From Couchioplanes azureus (GTDB lineage: Bacteria; Actinomycetota; Actinomycetes; Mycobacteriales; Micromonosporaceae): 64,000 bases of DNA. The DNA is taken from positions 168,365 to 232,364 of the forward strand of contig NZ_BMQY01000008.1 in NCBI RefSeq assembly GCF_014648355.1, given 5' to 3'. Each line of letters starts with the position of its first letter. Positions within the stretch are counted from its first letter, which is position 1. The notes under the pieces are model-generated. The model was given only the letters and a program-made list of their open reading frames with translations, was not told where the DNA came from and ran no database searches. This document shows, one piece after another, positions 16,785 through 25,596 of the stretch. The position numbers and the translations under genes are program-made.

Positions 16785-17598
16785 TCTGACCAGCACCTCG
16801 ACGGCCGTGCGGCTGCCGCGGGTCACCGCGGCGGTGAGCGCGCTGCGCCTGGCCGGCGCGATCGGCAGCCGCCTCGCGGCGATCGCCGTCCTCGCCGCCG
16901 TCTGGGAGACGCTCCCGCGCCTCGGCGTCGTGGACCGGACGTTCCTGCCGCCGCTGTCCGAGGTCCTCACGGCGTGGTGGCAGCTGGTCCGCTCCGGCGA
17001 GCTCACGGCCCACCTCCGGGCCAGCCTGAGCCGGTCGCTGAGCGGGTTCGCCCTGGCCGTCGCCGCCGCCATCCCGCTCGGCCTGGTGATCGGCTGGTAC
17101 CGGCCGGTCGCCAACCTGCTGAACCCCCTGCTGGAGCTGTTCCGCAACACCGCCGCGCTGGCCTTGCTGCCCGTCTTCGTGCTCGTCCTGGGACTCGGCG
17201 AGACCTCGAAGATCGCCATCATCTGCTACGCCTGCGCCTGGCCGATCCTGCTCAACACCGTCAGCGCCGTCCGTACCGTCGACCCGCTGCTGGTGAGGTC
17301 GGCCCGGTCGCTCGGGATCCGGCCGGTCGGGATATTCCAGAAGGTCGTCCTGCCGGCGGCCGTCCCGGCCATCTTCACCGGCATCCGCCTCGCCGGTGCC
17401 TTCTCCATCCTCATCCTCGTCGCCGCCGAGATGGTCGGCGCCAAGGCCGGGCTCGGCTACCTCATCAACTACGCCCAGTACAACTTCGCCATCCCCGACA
17501 TGTACGCCGGGATCATCACCATCTCCGCCGTCGGCCTCGTCGTGAACCAGCTGCTGCTCGCCGTCGAGCGCCGGTTCTCGACCTGGCGGACCTCGTGA
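16777..17598 (+). CDS. Sulfonate-type ABC transporter permease (SsuC/TauC-like)
   Basis: Membrane subunit, 273 residues with about six helices. The unusual TTG start at 16777 is supported by GAGGAGG (16764-16770) and by its 8-bp overlap with the ATPase gene. The binding-protein-dependent transport motif is seen around residues 170-200 (RSARSLGIRPVGIFQKVVLP). Expected to pair with the ATPase and lipoprotein just upstream. Confidence 0.9.
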   Translation: MASLTSTSTAVRLPRVTAAVSALRLAGAIGSRLAAIAVLAAVWETLPRLGVVDRTFLPPLSEVLTAWWQLVRSGELTAHLRASLSRSLSGFALAVAAAIPLGLVIGWYRPVANLLNPLLELFRNTAALALLPVFVLVLGLGETSKIAIICYACAWPILLNTVSAVRTVDPLLVRSARSLGIRPVGIFQKVVLPAAVPAIFTGIRLAGAFSILILVAAEMVGAKAGLGYLINYAQYNFAIPDMYAGIITISAVGLVVNQLLLAVERRFSTWRTS

Positions 17599-17612
17599 AA
17601 GGACACCCACCC

Positions 17613-18944
17613 GTGAGCCGACAACTGCACCTCAACGCCTTCCTCATGGGCGTCGGGCACCACGAGGCGGCCTGGCGCCACCCGCGCACCGACGCCGGCC
17701 GGGTCGCCGACGTGCGGCACTACGTCGACGTGGCGAGGATCGCCGAGCGGGGACTGCTCGACTCGGTGTTCTTCGCCGACGGCCTGTCCGCCGGCCCGCA
17801 CGCCCGGCACCGCCTCCAGGCCGTGTTCGAGCCGATCACCCTGCTCACCGCGATCGCCGGCGCCACCACCCACATCGGCCTGATCGCCACCGCGTCGACC
17901 AGCTACTACGAGCCGTTCCACCTGGCCCGGCTCTTCGCCTCGCTGGACCACATCAGCGGCGGCCGCGCCGGCTGGAACATCGTCACGTCGGCCAGCGACG
18001 CGGAGGCCCGCAACTTCAACCGCGACGCCGCCGCCCCGCACGCCGCCCGCTACGGGCGCGCCGCGGAATTCGTCGAGGTCGCCCTCAAGCTGTGGGACAG
18101 CTGGGAAGCCGGCGCGCTGGTCCTCGATCCGGCGTCCGGGATCTTCGCCGACACCGACAAGATCCACGAGGTGGCGCACTCCGGCACCCACTTCACGGTG
18201 CAGGGGCCGCTCAACAGCCCCCGGTCCCCGCAGGGCCGCCCGCTGCTCGTGCAGGCCGGGTCGTCGCCCGACGGCCGGGCGTTCGCCGCCCGCTACGCCG
18301 AGGCCGTCTTCACCGCCCAGCAGACGCTCGCCGAGGCCCAGGAGTTCTTCACCGCGCTCAAGAGCGACATCGCCGCCGCCGGGCGCGACCCCGGCCAGGT
18401 CGCCGTCCTGCCCGGCGTGGTCCCGGTGATCGGCGGCACCGAGGCCGAGGCCGTCCGGCTGGCACGGGAGTTCGACGACCTCATCGTCACCGACCACGCC
18501 CTCGCCCAGCTGTCGCAGTTCCTCGACCGGGACCTGTCGGCGTACCCGCTCGACGGGCCGCTGCCCGCGCTGCCCGATCCCGGCACCGTCGAGGCGCATC
18601 AGTCCCGGTTCAAGCTCATCGTCGACCTGGCCCGCCGGGACGACCTGAGCATCCGGGAGATCCTGCGCCGGCTCGGCGGCGGCCGCGGCCACCGGGTCGT
18701 CGCGGGTACGCCCGAACAGATCGCCGACGAGCTGGAGACCTGGTTCCGGCAGGGCGCCGCGGACGGGTTCAACGTCATGCCGCCGTACCTGCCGGGCGGC
18801 CTCGAGGACTTCGTCGACCACGTCGTGCCCGAGTTGCAGCGGCGCGGGCTGTTCCGCACCGCATACACCGCGGACACCCTGCGGGGGCACTACGGCCTGC
18901 CGCAGCCCGTCAACGCGTACGCGCGCGTACCCGCCGCCGTCTGA
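17613..18944 (+). CDS. FMN-dependent monooxygenase, NtaA/SnaA/DszA family
   Basis: 443-residue two-component flavin monooxygenase of the bacterial luciferase-like superfamily. GTG 17613 follows GAAAGGA. Family marks: HLNAFLMGVGHHEAAWRHP near the N-terminus, ASTSYYEPFHLARLFASLDH near 85-105, SGGRAGWNIVTS near 110, and a C-terminal GHRVVAGTPEQIADELE. It needs reduced FMN, which the flavin reductase encoded 13 bp downstream can supply. Within a sulfonate-transport operon under a cysteine leader it most likely opens C-S or C-N bonds in imported organosulfur compounds to release usable sulfur. Known relatives oxidise nitrilotriacetate, pristinamycin IIB and dibenzothiophene sulfone. Confidence 0.88.
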   Translation: MSRQLHLNAFLMGVGHHEAAWRHPRTDAGRVADVRHYVDVARIAERGLLDSVFFADGLSAGPHARHRLQAVFEPITLLTAIAGATTHIGLIATASTSYYEPFHLARLFASLDHISGGRAGWNIVTSASDAEARNFNRDAAAPHAARYGRAAEFVEVALKLWDSWEAGALVLDPASGIFADTDKIHEVAHSGTHFTVQGPLNSPRSPQGRPLLVQAGSSPDGRAFAARYAEAVFTAQQTLAEAQEFFTALKSDIAAAGRDPGQVAVLPGVVPVIGGTEAEAVRLAREFDDLIVTDHALAQLSQFLDRDLSAYPLDGPLPALPDPGTVEAHQSRFKLIVDLARRDDLSIREILRRLGGGRGHRVVAGTPEQIADELETWFRQGAADGFNVMPPYLPGGLEDFVDHVVPELQRRGLFRTAYTADTLRGHYGLPQPVNAYARVPAAV

Positions 18945-18957
18945 CCCGGGAGGAACC

Positions 18958-19461
18958 GTGACCCTGACCACCGAGCCGGAGCGGACCGGGCTGGACGCCG
19001 TGCGGTTCCGGGGACTCCTCCGGCGCCAGGCCAGCACCGTCACCGTGGTGACCGCGCCCGGCGAGCCCCCCGCCGGGTTCACCGCCACCTCCTTCACGTC
19101 GGTCTCCCTGGACCCGCCGCTGGTGTCGTTCTGCCTGAACCGCGGCTCGTCGAGCTGGCCCGCCTTCGCCCGTGCCGCGCACGTGGCGGTGCACCTGCTC
19201 GGCGCCGGCCAGGCCGCCGTGGCCCAGCGCTTCGCGACCAGCGGCATCGACCGGTTCGCCACCCCGACCGCCTGGCGGCCCGGGCCGCACGGCGTGCCGG
19301 TCCTGGACGCCGCGCTCGCCTGGCTGCTGTGCCGGGTGACCGAGCGGGTCGTCGCCGGAGACCACGTCGTGCTCCTCGCCGAGCCGCTGCTCGGCGAGCA
19401 CGGCGACGGCGACCCGCTGCTCTACCACGACGGGGGCTATACCTACCTCGACACCCGCTGA
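18958..19461 (+). CDS. Flavin reductase (DIM6/NTAB family)
   Basis: 167-residue NAD(P)H:FMN oxidoreductase domain protein. GTG 18958 follows GGGAGGA. The flavin-binding pattern FTATSFTSVSLDPPLVSFCLN and the region VHLLGAGQAAVAQRFA are typical of the reductase partners of two-component monooxygenases. It closes the sulfur operon and presumably supplies FMNH2 to the preceding monooxygenase. Confidence 0.9.
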   Translation: MTLTTEPERTGLDAVRFRGLLRRQASTVTVVTAPGEPPAGFTATSFTSVSLDPPLVSFCLNRGSSSWPAFARAAHVAVHLLGAGQAAVAQRFATSGIDRFATPTAWRPGPHGVPVLDAALAWLLCRVTERVVAGDHVVLLAEPLLGEHGDGDPLLYHDGGYTYLDTR

Positions 19462-19528
19462 CTCTCCTCAAGTCCGTCCGGCGGCGACCGATAGACGCGG
19501 TACCCACCGGAAAGCAGGTCCCACCACC

Positions 19529-21592
19529 ATGTTGCCCTCGGCGTCGAGCGGTTCCGCCTCTCCACGCCAGGGCAGGATCCGTGCCAGCGCCCTGCGGAGC
19601 CTGCTGGTGCCGGCGGCCGCGACGGTCTACGTCCTGGGCACGCCGGACGGGCGGCACCGCGGTGCCATGCTGGCGGTCATCGTGGCCATGGCCGCCGTCG
19701 GACTGTTCCCCCTGGTGGCGGCCCCGGTGCTGGCCCGCTCGCGGCTGCGGGTCCCGGTCCAGCTCTTCGCCGTGGTCGTCACGACCGTCGGCACCTCGGG
19801 GCTCGCGCTGCTGGACGGGGGCGTCACCAGCCCGCTCGGCGCGCTGGAGCTGTACTCGCTGACGTTCTTCGCCGTGGTGCTGCCGGCCCGTCTGTTCGCC
19901 CCGATGGCGCTGCTCTGCCTCGCCGCGTACGCCACCGTGGCGGTGGCGGGCAGCGCCGCGCCTCCCGGGTTCGCCTGGGTCTTCGTCTGCACGTACGGCG
20001 GGGTGGCGTGGCTCGCCATGCGGCACACGTCGGCGCTCGCGGCGATGCGCCATCGGCTGGCCGAGGTGTCGCAGATCGACGCGCTGACCGGCTGCCTCAA
20101 CCGCCGCGGCTTCGACGAGCGGCTGGAGGCGGAGTTCACCGCGGCCGCGGGCCGCGGCGGGCGGGTCACGCTGCTCCTGGCCGACCTGGACCGGTTCAAG
20201 GAGGTCAACGACCGCTACGGCCACCGGGGCGGCGACGACCTGCTGGCCTGGACCGGGCGCGCGCTGGCCCGCCGGGTCCGCGACGGCGACGCGGTCGGCC
20301 GGATCGGCGGGGACGAGTTCGCCGCGGTGCTGGTCGACGCGGACGGCGCCGACGCACAGTCGGTGGTGGACCGCGTGCGCGCCGACCTCGACCCGGTCTC
20401 GCCCGCCAGCCTCGGCTGCGCCTCGTACCCGGACGACGGGGAGACGCTCGCGGCGCTGCGTCAGCTCGCCGACGAGCGCGTGTACGCCGACAAGCTGGCC
20501 CGGCACGCCGCGCCGGGGTCCCGTACGCCGCCGGCGCGGCCACCGGTCCCGGCCGGGCGGCGCGCCACCCCGGCGGTCTCCGGGCGCGAGCGGCGCCGGC
20601 GCTCGGTCGCGGACGGCGGCCGGCTGGCCGTGTCGGTGTCCGGGGTCGGCCTCGGCTACATCCTGCTCTTCGCGGCCGGGCACCCGCACCGCCTCGCGAT
20701 CGGCGTGCTGCTCGGGACCTGCTGCGTGCTGGGGACCGCGGTCATCGCGGCCGCCGACCGGCTGAGCCGCTCGGCCGGTCTGCGCGGGTGGATGGCCGTC
20801 TTCGGCCTGGTCGAGCTGATCACCTCCGCGTTCATCGTGGCGCTCAGCGGCGGCGCGACCACCGCCCTGGCGGTCGGGCTGCTGGCGCCGCTGCCGCTCA
20901 TCGCGCTGAGCACCCCGCCCCGCGTCGGGGTGCCGCTGGTCGGTGTGACCTCCGGCTTCTACGTCGCGGTGGGATTCCTCGTGGGTGCCACCAGCCCGTG
21001 GCACGTGGCGACGCACCTCGGCGGCAGCATCGCGCTGGCCGTGGCGTGCGGCCTGCAGGGTGCCGAGGCCGGCCGCCAGCGCCGCCGGCTGACCCGGCTG
21101 TCGCGTACGGACGCGCTGACGGACACCCTGAACCGGCGTGGTTTCGAAGAGCGGTTCGCCGCCCGGACCGCCGGCGCCGACGCCGCCTTCTCGCTGCTCA
21201 TCCTCGACCTGGACCGCTTCAAGGAGGTCAACGACCGGTACGGCCACGCGGCCGGTGACGAGTTGCTCGCCTGGGTCGCCGGCACGCTGCGGGCCGTCCT
21301 GCCGCCGTCCGACGTGGTGGGCCGCCTCGGCGGCGACGAGTTCGTGGTCCTGCTCGCGTCCACCGACGCGGCGTCCGCCGCGGACCGGCTGACCGCGGCG
21401 CTGGCCGAGCGTACGGCCGTGAGCATCGGCACCGCCCGGCTGGGCGTGCACGGCCGGGACTTCGAGAGCCTGTACGCCCACGCCGACGCGGAGCTGTACG
21501 CCCGGAAGCGGCGCCGCATCCCCGCGGCGCGAGCCGGACGCGAGACGGCGCCGGCCGCCCTGGAGACGGCGCCGGCCGGACCGGAGGCATAG
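19529..21592 (+). CDS. Membrane diguanylate cyclase with two TM-GGDEF units
   Basis: 687-residue protein made of two successive units: membrane helices (about 20-165), GGDEF domain 1 (about 185-335), more helices (about 365-505) and GGDEF domain 2 (about 530-665). Both keep the catalytic GGDEF motif (near residues 260 and 601), so both may make c-di-GMP. The inhibitory I-site RxxD five residues before the motif is kept in the first (RDGD) but is PPSD in the second, so only the first should be product-inhibited. Repeated segments such as DRFKEVNDRYGH occur in both halves, showing internal duplication. No EAL domain. The stop lies 4 bp from a convergent single-GGDEF gene. Confidence 0.88.
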   Translation: MLPSASSGSASPRQGRIRASALRSLLVPAAATVYVLGTPDGRHRGAMLAVIVAMAAVGLFPLVAAPVLARSRLRVPVQLFAVVVTTVGTSGLALLDGGVTSPLGALELYSLTFFAVVLPARLFAPMALLCLAAYATVAVAGSAAPPGFAWVFVCTYGGVAWLAMRHTSALAAMRHRLAEVSQIDALTGCLNRRGFDERLEAEFTAAAGRGGRVTLLLADLDRFKEVNDRYGHRGGDDLLAWTGRALARRVRDGDAVGRIGGDEFAAVLVDADGADAQSVVDRVRADLDPVSPASLGCASYPDDGETLAALRQLADERVYADKLARHAAPGSRTPPARPPVPAGRRATPAVSGRERRRRSVADGGRLAVSVSGVGLGYILLFAAGHPHRLAIGVLLGTCCVLGTAVIAAADRLSRSAGLRGWMAVFGLVELITSAFIVALSGGATTALAVGLLAPLPLIALSTPPRVGVPLVGVTSGFYVAVGFLVGATSPWHVATHLGGSIALAVACGLQGAEAGRQRRRLTRLSRTDALTDTLNRRGFEERFAARTAGADAAFSLLILDLDRFKEVNDRYGHAAGDELLAWVAGTLRAVLPPSDVVGRLGGDEFVVLLASTDAASAADRLTAALAERTAVSIGTARLGVHGRDFESLYAHADAELYARKRRRIPAARAGRETAPAALETAPAGPEA

Positions 21593-21596
21593 GCCC

Positions 21597-23183
21597 TCAG
21601 ACCGGGGCGAGCACGCTGCGGCTCTTGCCGCCCGCCTTGGCCGCGTACATGGCGGCGTCGGCGCGGCGCAGCAACGCGTCGCCGTCACCGTCGCCGACCG
21701 CGCGGATCGCGATGCCGACGCTGGCGGTCACCCGCGCGACGCCGTTGTCGAGGTGAAACGGATCCGCGACGACCCGGACCACCCGGTCGGCCACGATCGA
21801 CGCCTCGCGCTCGTCGCGGATCGGCTCCATGATCACCGCGAACTCGTCGCCGCCGAGCCGGGCCAGGACGTCCGTGGAGCGGACACAGCCGCGCAGCCGC
21901 TCGGCGACGAGCAGCAGCAGGGCGTCGCCGGCGGCGTGCCCGAGCCGGTCGTTGACGGCCTTGAAGCCGTCGAGGTCGATGTAGAGGACCGCCACCGCCG
22001 TGCCCCGCCGGTCCTGGCGGGCGAGGGCGTGCGACGCCTGCTGATGGAAGAGCGCTCGGTTGGCCAGCCCGGTCAGCGGGTCGTGGAAGGCCAGGTACTC
22101 GAGCTGTCGTTCGCGTTCCCGCAGCTGTGCGACGGTGCTGCCGAGGCGGCGGTTCAGCTTGAGATTGTCCCGGATGGCCGCCAGCTGGCGGGCCACCACG
22201 AGCACCACCACGCCCATCGCCATCAGATACAACACGGGGTCCAGCGTCCAGTCCCGCAACGTGAGCACGAGCGTCGTGACCATACCGACGGCGAGCGGGG
22301 TGTAGGGCAGGACCAGTCGCAGCAGCGAGAAGCGCTCCGCCTGCTCGCCGCCGACGCGCAGCCGGGCACCGGCCGGCTCCGCGGCCTCCTCCGCCGGTCC
22401 TGCGCAGCCGGTCTCCGGCCCTTTCCACCAGATGCCGTAGCCGACCAGCACGAAACCGACCACCCAGCCGAGGTCGGCCAGCCCACCGGCCTGGTACTGG
22501 TCCTGGTGGGCCAGGTAGGCGAAGACGCTGTCGGCGATGGCCAGGCCGAGGGCGCCGAGCACCACGGTGAGCAGCGGGCCGCGCTGCGCCGTCCCGGCCC
22601 GGGCCAGGACCATCAGGGCGATGCCGACCGTGGCGACGTCGGCCACCGGGTACAGCAGCAGCAGGCTCCACTCGAGCGGGCTGCCGGCGCCCTCGCGGAC
22701 GATCGGGCCGAGCACCAGCGCCCAGCTCACGTAGAGCAGCGAGCTGGCGATCAGGGCGCCGTCCAGGCCGGTCAGCACCCGGCGCAGCCGCCCCGGTACG
22801 AGCACCGCGATGCCGACGAGCAGGAAGAGCACCGACGCGACGTACCCGACGTCGGCCAGCGACGGGAACGGCGGCTCGCCGGCGTAGAGCTCGTAGTAGC
22901 ACCAGGCGGTCTGGCCGATGCCGTAGGAGAACAGGGCCAGCGCCAGCAGCAGGCTGCCGGAGCGCGGCGTGCCCGCGGCGCGGCGCCAGCCGAGCAGCGC
23001 CAGCACCGTGGCGAACATCGGCACCAGCACCAGGAACAGGTCCCCGAAGACGATCATGCCGTGGTCGGTCAGCGGCCGGGCCAGCACGACGAAGAGGTAC
23101 AGGGCGATGATCGCCGCGCACAGGATGCCGACCGCGCGCAGGCGGCGGGGCGGGATTCCGTTCGTCATCCCTTGCGACACCAT
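21597..23183 (-). CDS. Membrane diguanylate cyclase (GGDEF)
   Basis: 528-residue protein with about ten membrane helices over residues 15-340 (a MASE-like sensory region) and one GGDEF domain (about 365-525). The catalytic LGGDEF is near residue 442 and the inhibitory RSTD is placed five residues before it, so it should be an active, feedback-inhibited cyclase. ATG 23183 is supported by GGAAG eight bases upstream. It ends 4 bp from the convergent double-GGDEF gene; the two share no obvious operon but form a c-di-GMP pair. Confidence 0.88.
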   Translation of the reverse strand: MVSQGMTNGIPPRRLRAVGILCAAIIALYLFVVLARPLTDHGMIVFGDLFLVLVPMFATVLALLGWRRAAGTPRSGSLLLALALFSYGIGQTAWCYYELYAGEPPFPSLADVGYVASVLFLLVGIAVLVPGRLRRVLTGLDGALIASSLLYVSWALVLGPIVREGAGSPLEWSLLLLYPVADVATVGIALMVLARAGTAQRGPLLTVVLGALGLAIADSVFAYLAHQDQYQAGGLADLGWVVGFVLVGYGIWWKGPETGCAGPAEEAAEPAGARLRVGGEQAERFSLLRLVLPYTPLAVGMVTTLVLTLRDWTLDPVLYLMAMGVVVLVVARQLAAIRDNLKLNRRLGSTVAQLRERERQLEYLAFHDPLTGLANRALFHQQASHALARQDRRGTAVAVLYIDLDGFKAVNDRLGHAAGDALLLLVAERLRGCVRSTDVLARLGGDEFAVIMEPIRDEREASIVADRVVRVVADPFHLDNGVARVTASVGIAIRAVGDGDGDALLRRADAAMYAAKAGGKSRSVLAPV

Positions 23184-23228
23184 GCCCCTATCTTCCGTCC
23201 TCAGGCGCAGGAGAGTGCGGAGGGGAGC

Positions 23229-23441
23229 TCACGCCGGCCCCCGCACACCGAGTTTCTGGTACCAGCGTTGCAGGTGGTTCTCGGCGGTCCGCACGGAGAG
23301 CACCAGCCGGTGCGCGATCTCGGGTTTTCCCAGCCCGTCGGCGGCCAAACGGCACACCTGGCGCTCCCGCCGCGCAGCAGGCAGACGGTCGCGCAACCGC
23401 GGGCCGCGCTGCTCGAGAGCGTGGAGGTCCGGTAGGGGGGG
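23229..23441 (-). pseudogene. Relic of a LuxR-family regulator (C-terminal HTH only)
   Basis: On the minus strand an uninterrupted frame reads RRERQVCRLAADGLGKPEIA, then RLVLSVRTAENHLQRW and YQKLGVRGPA followed by TGA at 23229-23231. This is a well-kept LuxR-type HTH, as found at the end of large LAL regulators. There is no start codon or N-terminal domain; the frame upstream runs through a seven-C tract at 23435-23442 into unrelated sequence. I read it as a truncated remnant rather than a functional gene. Confidence 0.7.
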
Positions 23442-23508
23442 CGAGCAGGGCCGCCGCGGACGTCACAGCGACGCCGCGGCGGCCGCCGTGCCCGCCAGGC
23501 GGCCGCCG

Positions 23509-24093
23509 TCAGGAGCCGGGACCTGCCGCCGCGCCGGTTCGGTCCCGGCGGCTCGACTCCCAGCGGAACTGGCGCGTCGTCGTGGAGAACCAGCGGTCGG
23601 TGAGTCCCTCGTCGCGCATGCCGAGCCGCCGGGCCACCGCCTGCGAGGCGGTGTTGTCCGGATCGGTCACCGCCAGCACGCTGGTCAGTCCCGCCTCGGC
23701 GGCGGCGCCCAGCAGCGCCCGCGCCGCCTCGGTGACCAGGCCCCGGCCCTGATGGTCCGGGTGCAGGTTCCAGCCGATCTCCACCTCGCCGGTCGTCCCC
23801 GAGGCGTCCTGCAGAGGCAGCAGCAGCACCGTTCCCACCGGATCCGCGGACCAGCGACCGGTCGCGTCCGCAACGACGAGCGCCCACAACCCGTAGGGCA
23901 ACGGCAGGCCGGCCTCACGCTCCCGCCGGCGCGCGAGCCGCTGGCGGGCCTCCTCCAGGTCGGCCACCACGCGCCGCGGCTGGGGTCCCAGCCACCGCAT
24001 GATCTCCCACCGGGAATAGATCTCGAAGTACGCCGGAAGGTCGTCCTCCCGCCAGCGCCGGAGCAGGGTCCGGGACGTGCGCAGCAGCTCCAC
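23509..24093 (-). CDS. GNAT-family N-acetyltransferase (RimJ/RimL-like)
   Basis: 194-residue acetyl-CoA-dependent acyltransferase. Starts at GTG 24093, directly downstream of a leaderless-type -10 box. The Acetyltransf_3 pattern is visible: LLRRWREDDLPAYFEIYS at the N-terminus, VEIGWNLHPDHQGRGLVTEAA as the acetyl-CoA pyrophosphate loop near 115-135, and DPDNTASQAVARRLGM near 155. The acceptor is unknown; homologues acetylate ribosomal protein N-termini or small amines. Confidence 0.87.
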   Translation of the reverse strand: MELLRTSRTLLRRWREDDLPAYFEIYSRWEIMRWLGPQPRRVVADLEEARQRLARRREREAGLPLPYGLWALVVADATGRWSADPVGTVLLLPLQDASGTTGEVEIGWNLHPDHQGRGLVTEAARALLGAAAEAGLTSVLAVTDPDNTASQAVARRLGMRDEGLTDRWFSTTTRQFRWESSRRDRTGAAAGPGS

Positions 24094-24099
24094 GCCACG

Positions 24100-24105
24100 A
24101 CCATA
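24100..24105 (-). promoter_or_regulatory. Leaderless -10 box of the GNAT gene
   Basis: On the minus strand TATGGT lies six bases before the GTG start at 24093, the same geometry as at 14698, 25585 and 27802. No ribosome site is present, which supports a leaderless transcript. Confidence 0.55.
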
Positions 24106-24112
24106 GTGTGCA

Positions 24113-24145
24113 CCGGCCGGCTTCCCGGGCTGGGAAGCCGGCCGG
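24113..24145 (-). terminator. Terminator of the M23 peptidase gene
   Basis: CCGGCCGGCTTCCC and GGGAAGCCGGCCGG pair perfectly over 14 bp around GGGCT, 12 bp beyond the stop of the minus-strand peptidase gene and just before the GNAT promoter. Confidence 0.8.
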
Positions 24146-24157
24146 ACCGTTCCGGGC

Positions 24158-25438
24158 TCAGAACACGATGCCCTGGGTGTCGCGCTTGTCGCCGTTCCAG
24201 TCCCCGACGATCGGGATCTCCCGGCCGTCGCCGTTGCCGTAGGCGACGTGGTGGGTCACCTCCGCGCCGTCGGTCACCGCGCTCGTCCGGAAGTAGTAGC
24301 CGTTGCCCATCCGGACCCCGATGTTGTCCTTGCCGTCGCCGTCCCAGTCACCCACCAGCGGCAGCGCCCCGGGGTTGCCGTAGGCGACGGTCCGGGTGGC
24401 CTCGGGCTGGTTGTTGGCGGAGGTCCGCAGGTAGAAGAGGTTCGAGCCGGGCTTGGTGACGCCGAGGTTGCCGATCCCGTCGCCGTCCCAGTCGCCGATC
24501 AGCGGGGTGTCCGCGGGATCGCCGTACGCTACCGCCACGGTGGTCTCCGTCCCGCTGGTCACCGGGCTGGTCCGCAGGTAGAACGTGTTGCCCATGCGTA
24601 CGCCGACGTTGTCCCTGCCGTCGCCGTCCCAGTCGCCGACCAGCGGGACGGCGCCCGGGTTGCCGTACGCGAAGCTGTACTGGGCCGCGCCGGTGGCCGG
24701 ATCGTTGCTGAGCAGGAAGCGGCCGCCGGTGGGGTCGTACGCGCTGACCGTGTCGGTGCCGTCGCCGTTCCAGTCGCCGACCACCGGGATCATCGGGCTG
24801 TTGCCGTAGTGGATCACCGGGCGGGTGTTCACGCCGGACGCCGGATCGTCGGAGAGGAAGAAGTCGAGCACCCCGAGATCCGGTGTGCCGCCACCGCCGC
24901 AGTTGCGGCTCGTGAGCACCTGCGAACGTCCCACCTCGACGGTGACGAGCTGGCCGTCGAACGCGGACCGGACCGTGGTGCCGTCCTGGATCTGCTCGAA
25001 GTGCAGGTGCGGCGCGCCGCTGTCGCCCGTGCTGCCCACCCGCCCGATGAGCTGGCCCTGCACGACGGTCTGATGGAGGGAGACCGCCGGTGCCGAGATC
25101 ATGTGCAGGTACCGCGTCTGCCAGCCGTTGCCGTGGTCGATGCGGACGTGCCAGCCGCCGCCGTCGTCGTAGGCCGACTTGACCACCCGGCCGCCGGCCG
25201 CGGCCAGGATCGGCTGGTTGTTGCTGCCGCCGCCCACCTTCATCAGATCGAGGCTGTTCGGATTGGGAATGTGGTCGCTGCGGGTGCTCGCCGTCCATTG
25301 CTGCCCGCAGGTGAACGGCAACTGGAACAACGGGCGGGGGCCGGCGGCGTGGCCGGGGGCGGGAGCCGGCAATGCCGCCGCGACGCCCGCGAGCGCCAGT
25401 GCGAATGCGGTGACCAAGCGGAAACTGCGTACGCGCAT
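24158..25438 (-). CDS. Secreted M23 (LytM-type) peptidase with FG-GAP/VCBS-like repeats
   Basis: ATG 25438 with GGAGG five bases upstream gives a 426-residue exported protein; the frame is open further upstream without a better start. Signal peptide 1-30, then a lysostaphin-type metallopeptidase domain (about 40-165): SDHIPNPNSLDLMK supplies HxxxxxxxD and APHLHFEQ the HxH, with HGNGWQTRYLH between. The C-terminal 250 residues are five repeats of the type GDWDGDGxDxxGVxxGxxFYLRTS with calcium-binding DxDGDG loops, probably a beta-propeller for substrate or surface binding. Likely a glycyl/D-amino endopeptidase acting on peptidoglycan. Confidence 0.87.
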   Translation of the reverse strand: MRVRSFRLVTAFALALAGVAAALPAPAPGHAAGPRPLFQLPFTCGQQWTASTRSDHIPNPNSLDLMKVGGGSNNQPILAAAGGRVVKSAYDDGGGWHVRIDHGNGWQTRYLHMISAPAVSLHQTVVQGQLIGRVGSTGDSGAPHLHFEQIQDGTTVRSAFDGQLVTVEVGRSQVLTSRNCGGGGTPDLGVLDFFLSDDPASGVNTRPVIHYGNSPMIPVVGDWNGDGTDTVSAYDPTGGRFLLSNDPATGAAQYSFAYGNPGAVPLVGDWDGDGRDNVGVRMGNTFYLRTSPVTSGTETTVAVAYGDPADTPLIGDWDGDGIGNLGVTKPGSNLFYLRTSANNQPEATRTVAYGNPGALPLVGDWDGDGKDNIGVRMGNGYYFRTSAVTDGAEVTHHVAYGNGDGREIPIVGDWNGDKRDTQGIVF

Positions 25439-25584
25439 TATGTCCTCCGTGGTGATTTCCGGTGAGGGCCAGCGACAGCTTGCCGGCGCACCGCCGTCGA
25501 TGGAAGGCGCCGGGACGGGAAGGGATGAAACGCCGCGTCCACCAGGGACTTCGCGCGGGAGCGGGACGCCCGGGCGGCGCGACC

Positions 25585-25590
25585 TACCCT
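25585..25590 (+). promoter_or_regulatory. Leaderless -10 box of the HTH-membrane gene
   Basis: TACCCT six bases before ATG 25597, with no ribosome site between, fits a leaderless transcript starting at the ATG. No good -35 match is seen. Confidence 0.5.
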
Positions 25591-25596
25591 GTAGCC

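Noticed and set aside
19094..21688. 864-codon minus-strand frame across the double GGDEF gene
   Set aside because: Antisense shadow; the plus strand encodes two recognisable GGDEF domains in the same DNA.
24158..25438. Riboswitch for c-di-AMP (ydaO type) upstream of the wall hydrolases and M23 gene
   Set aside because: The upstream regions are too short or show no ydaO-like conserved segments; only ordinary ribosome sites are visible.
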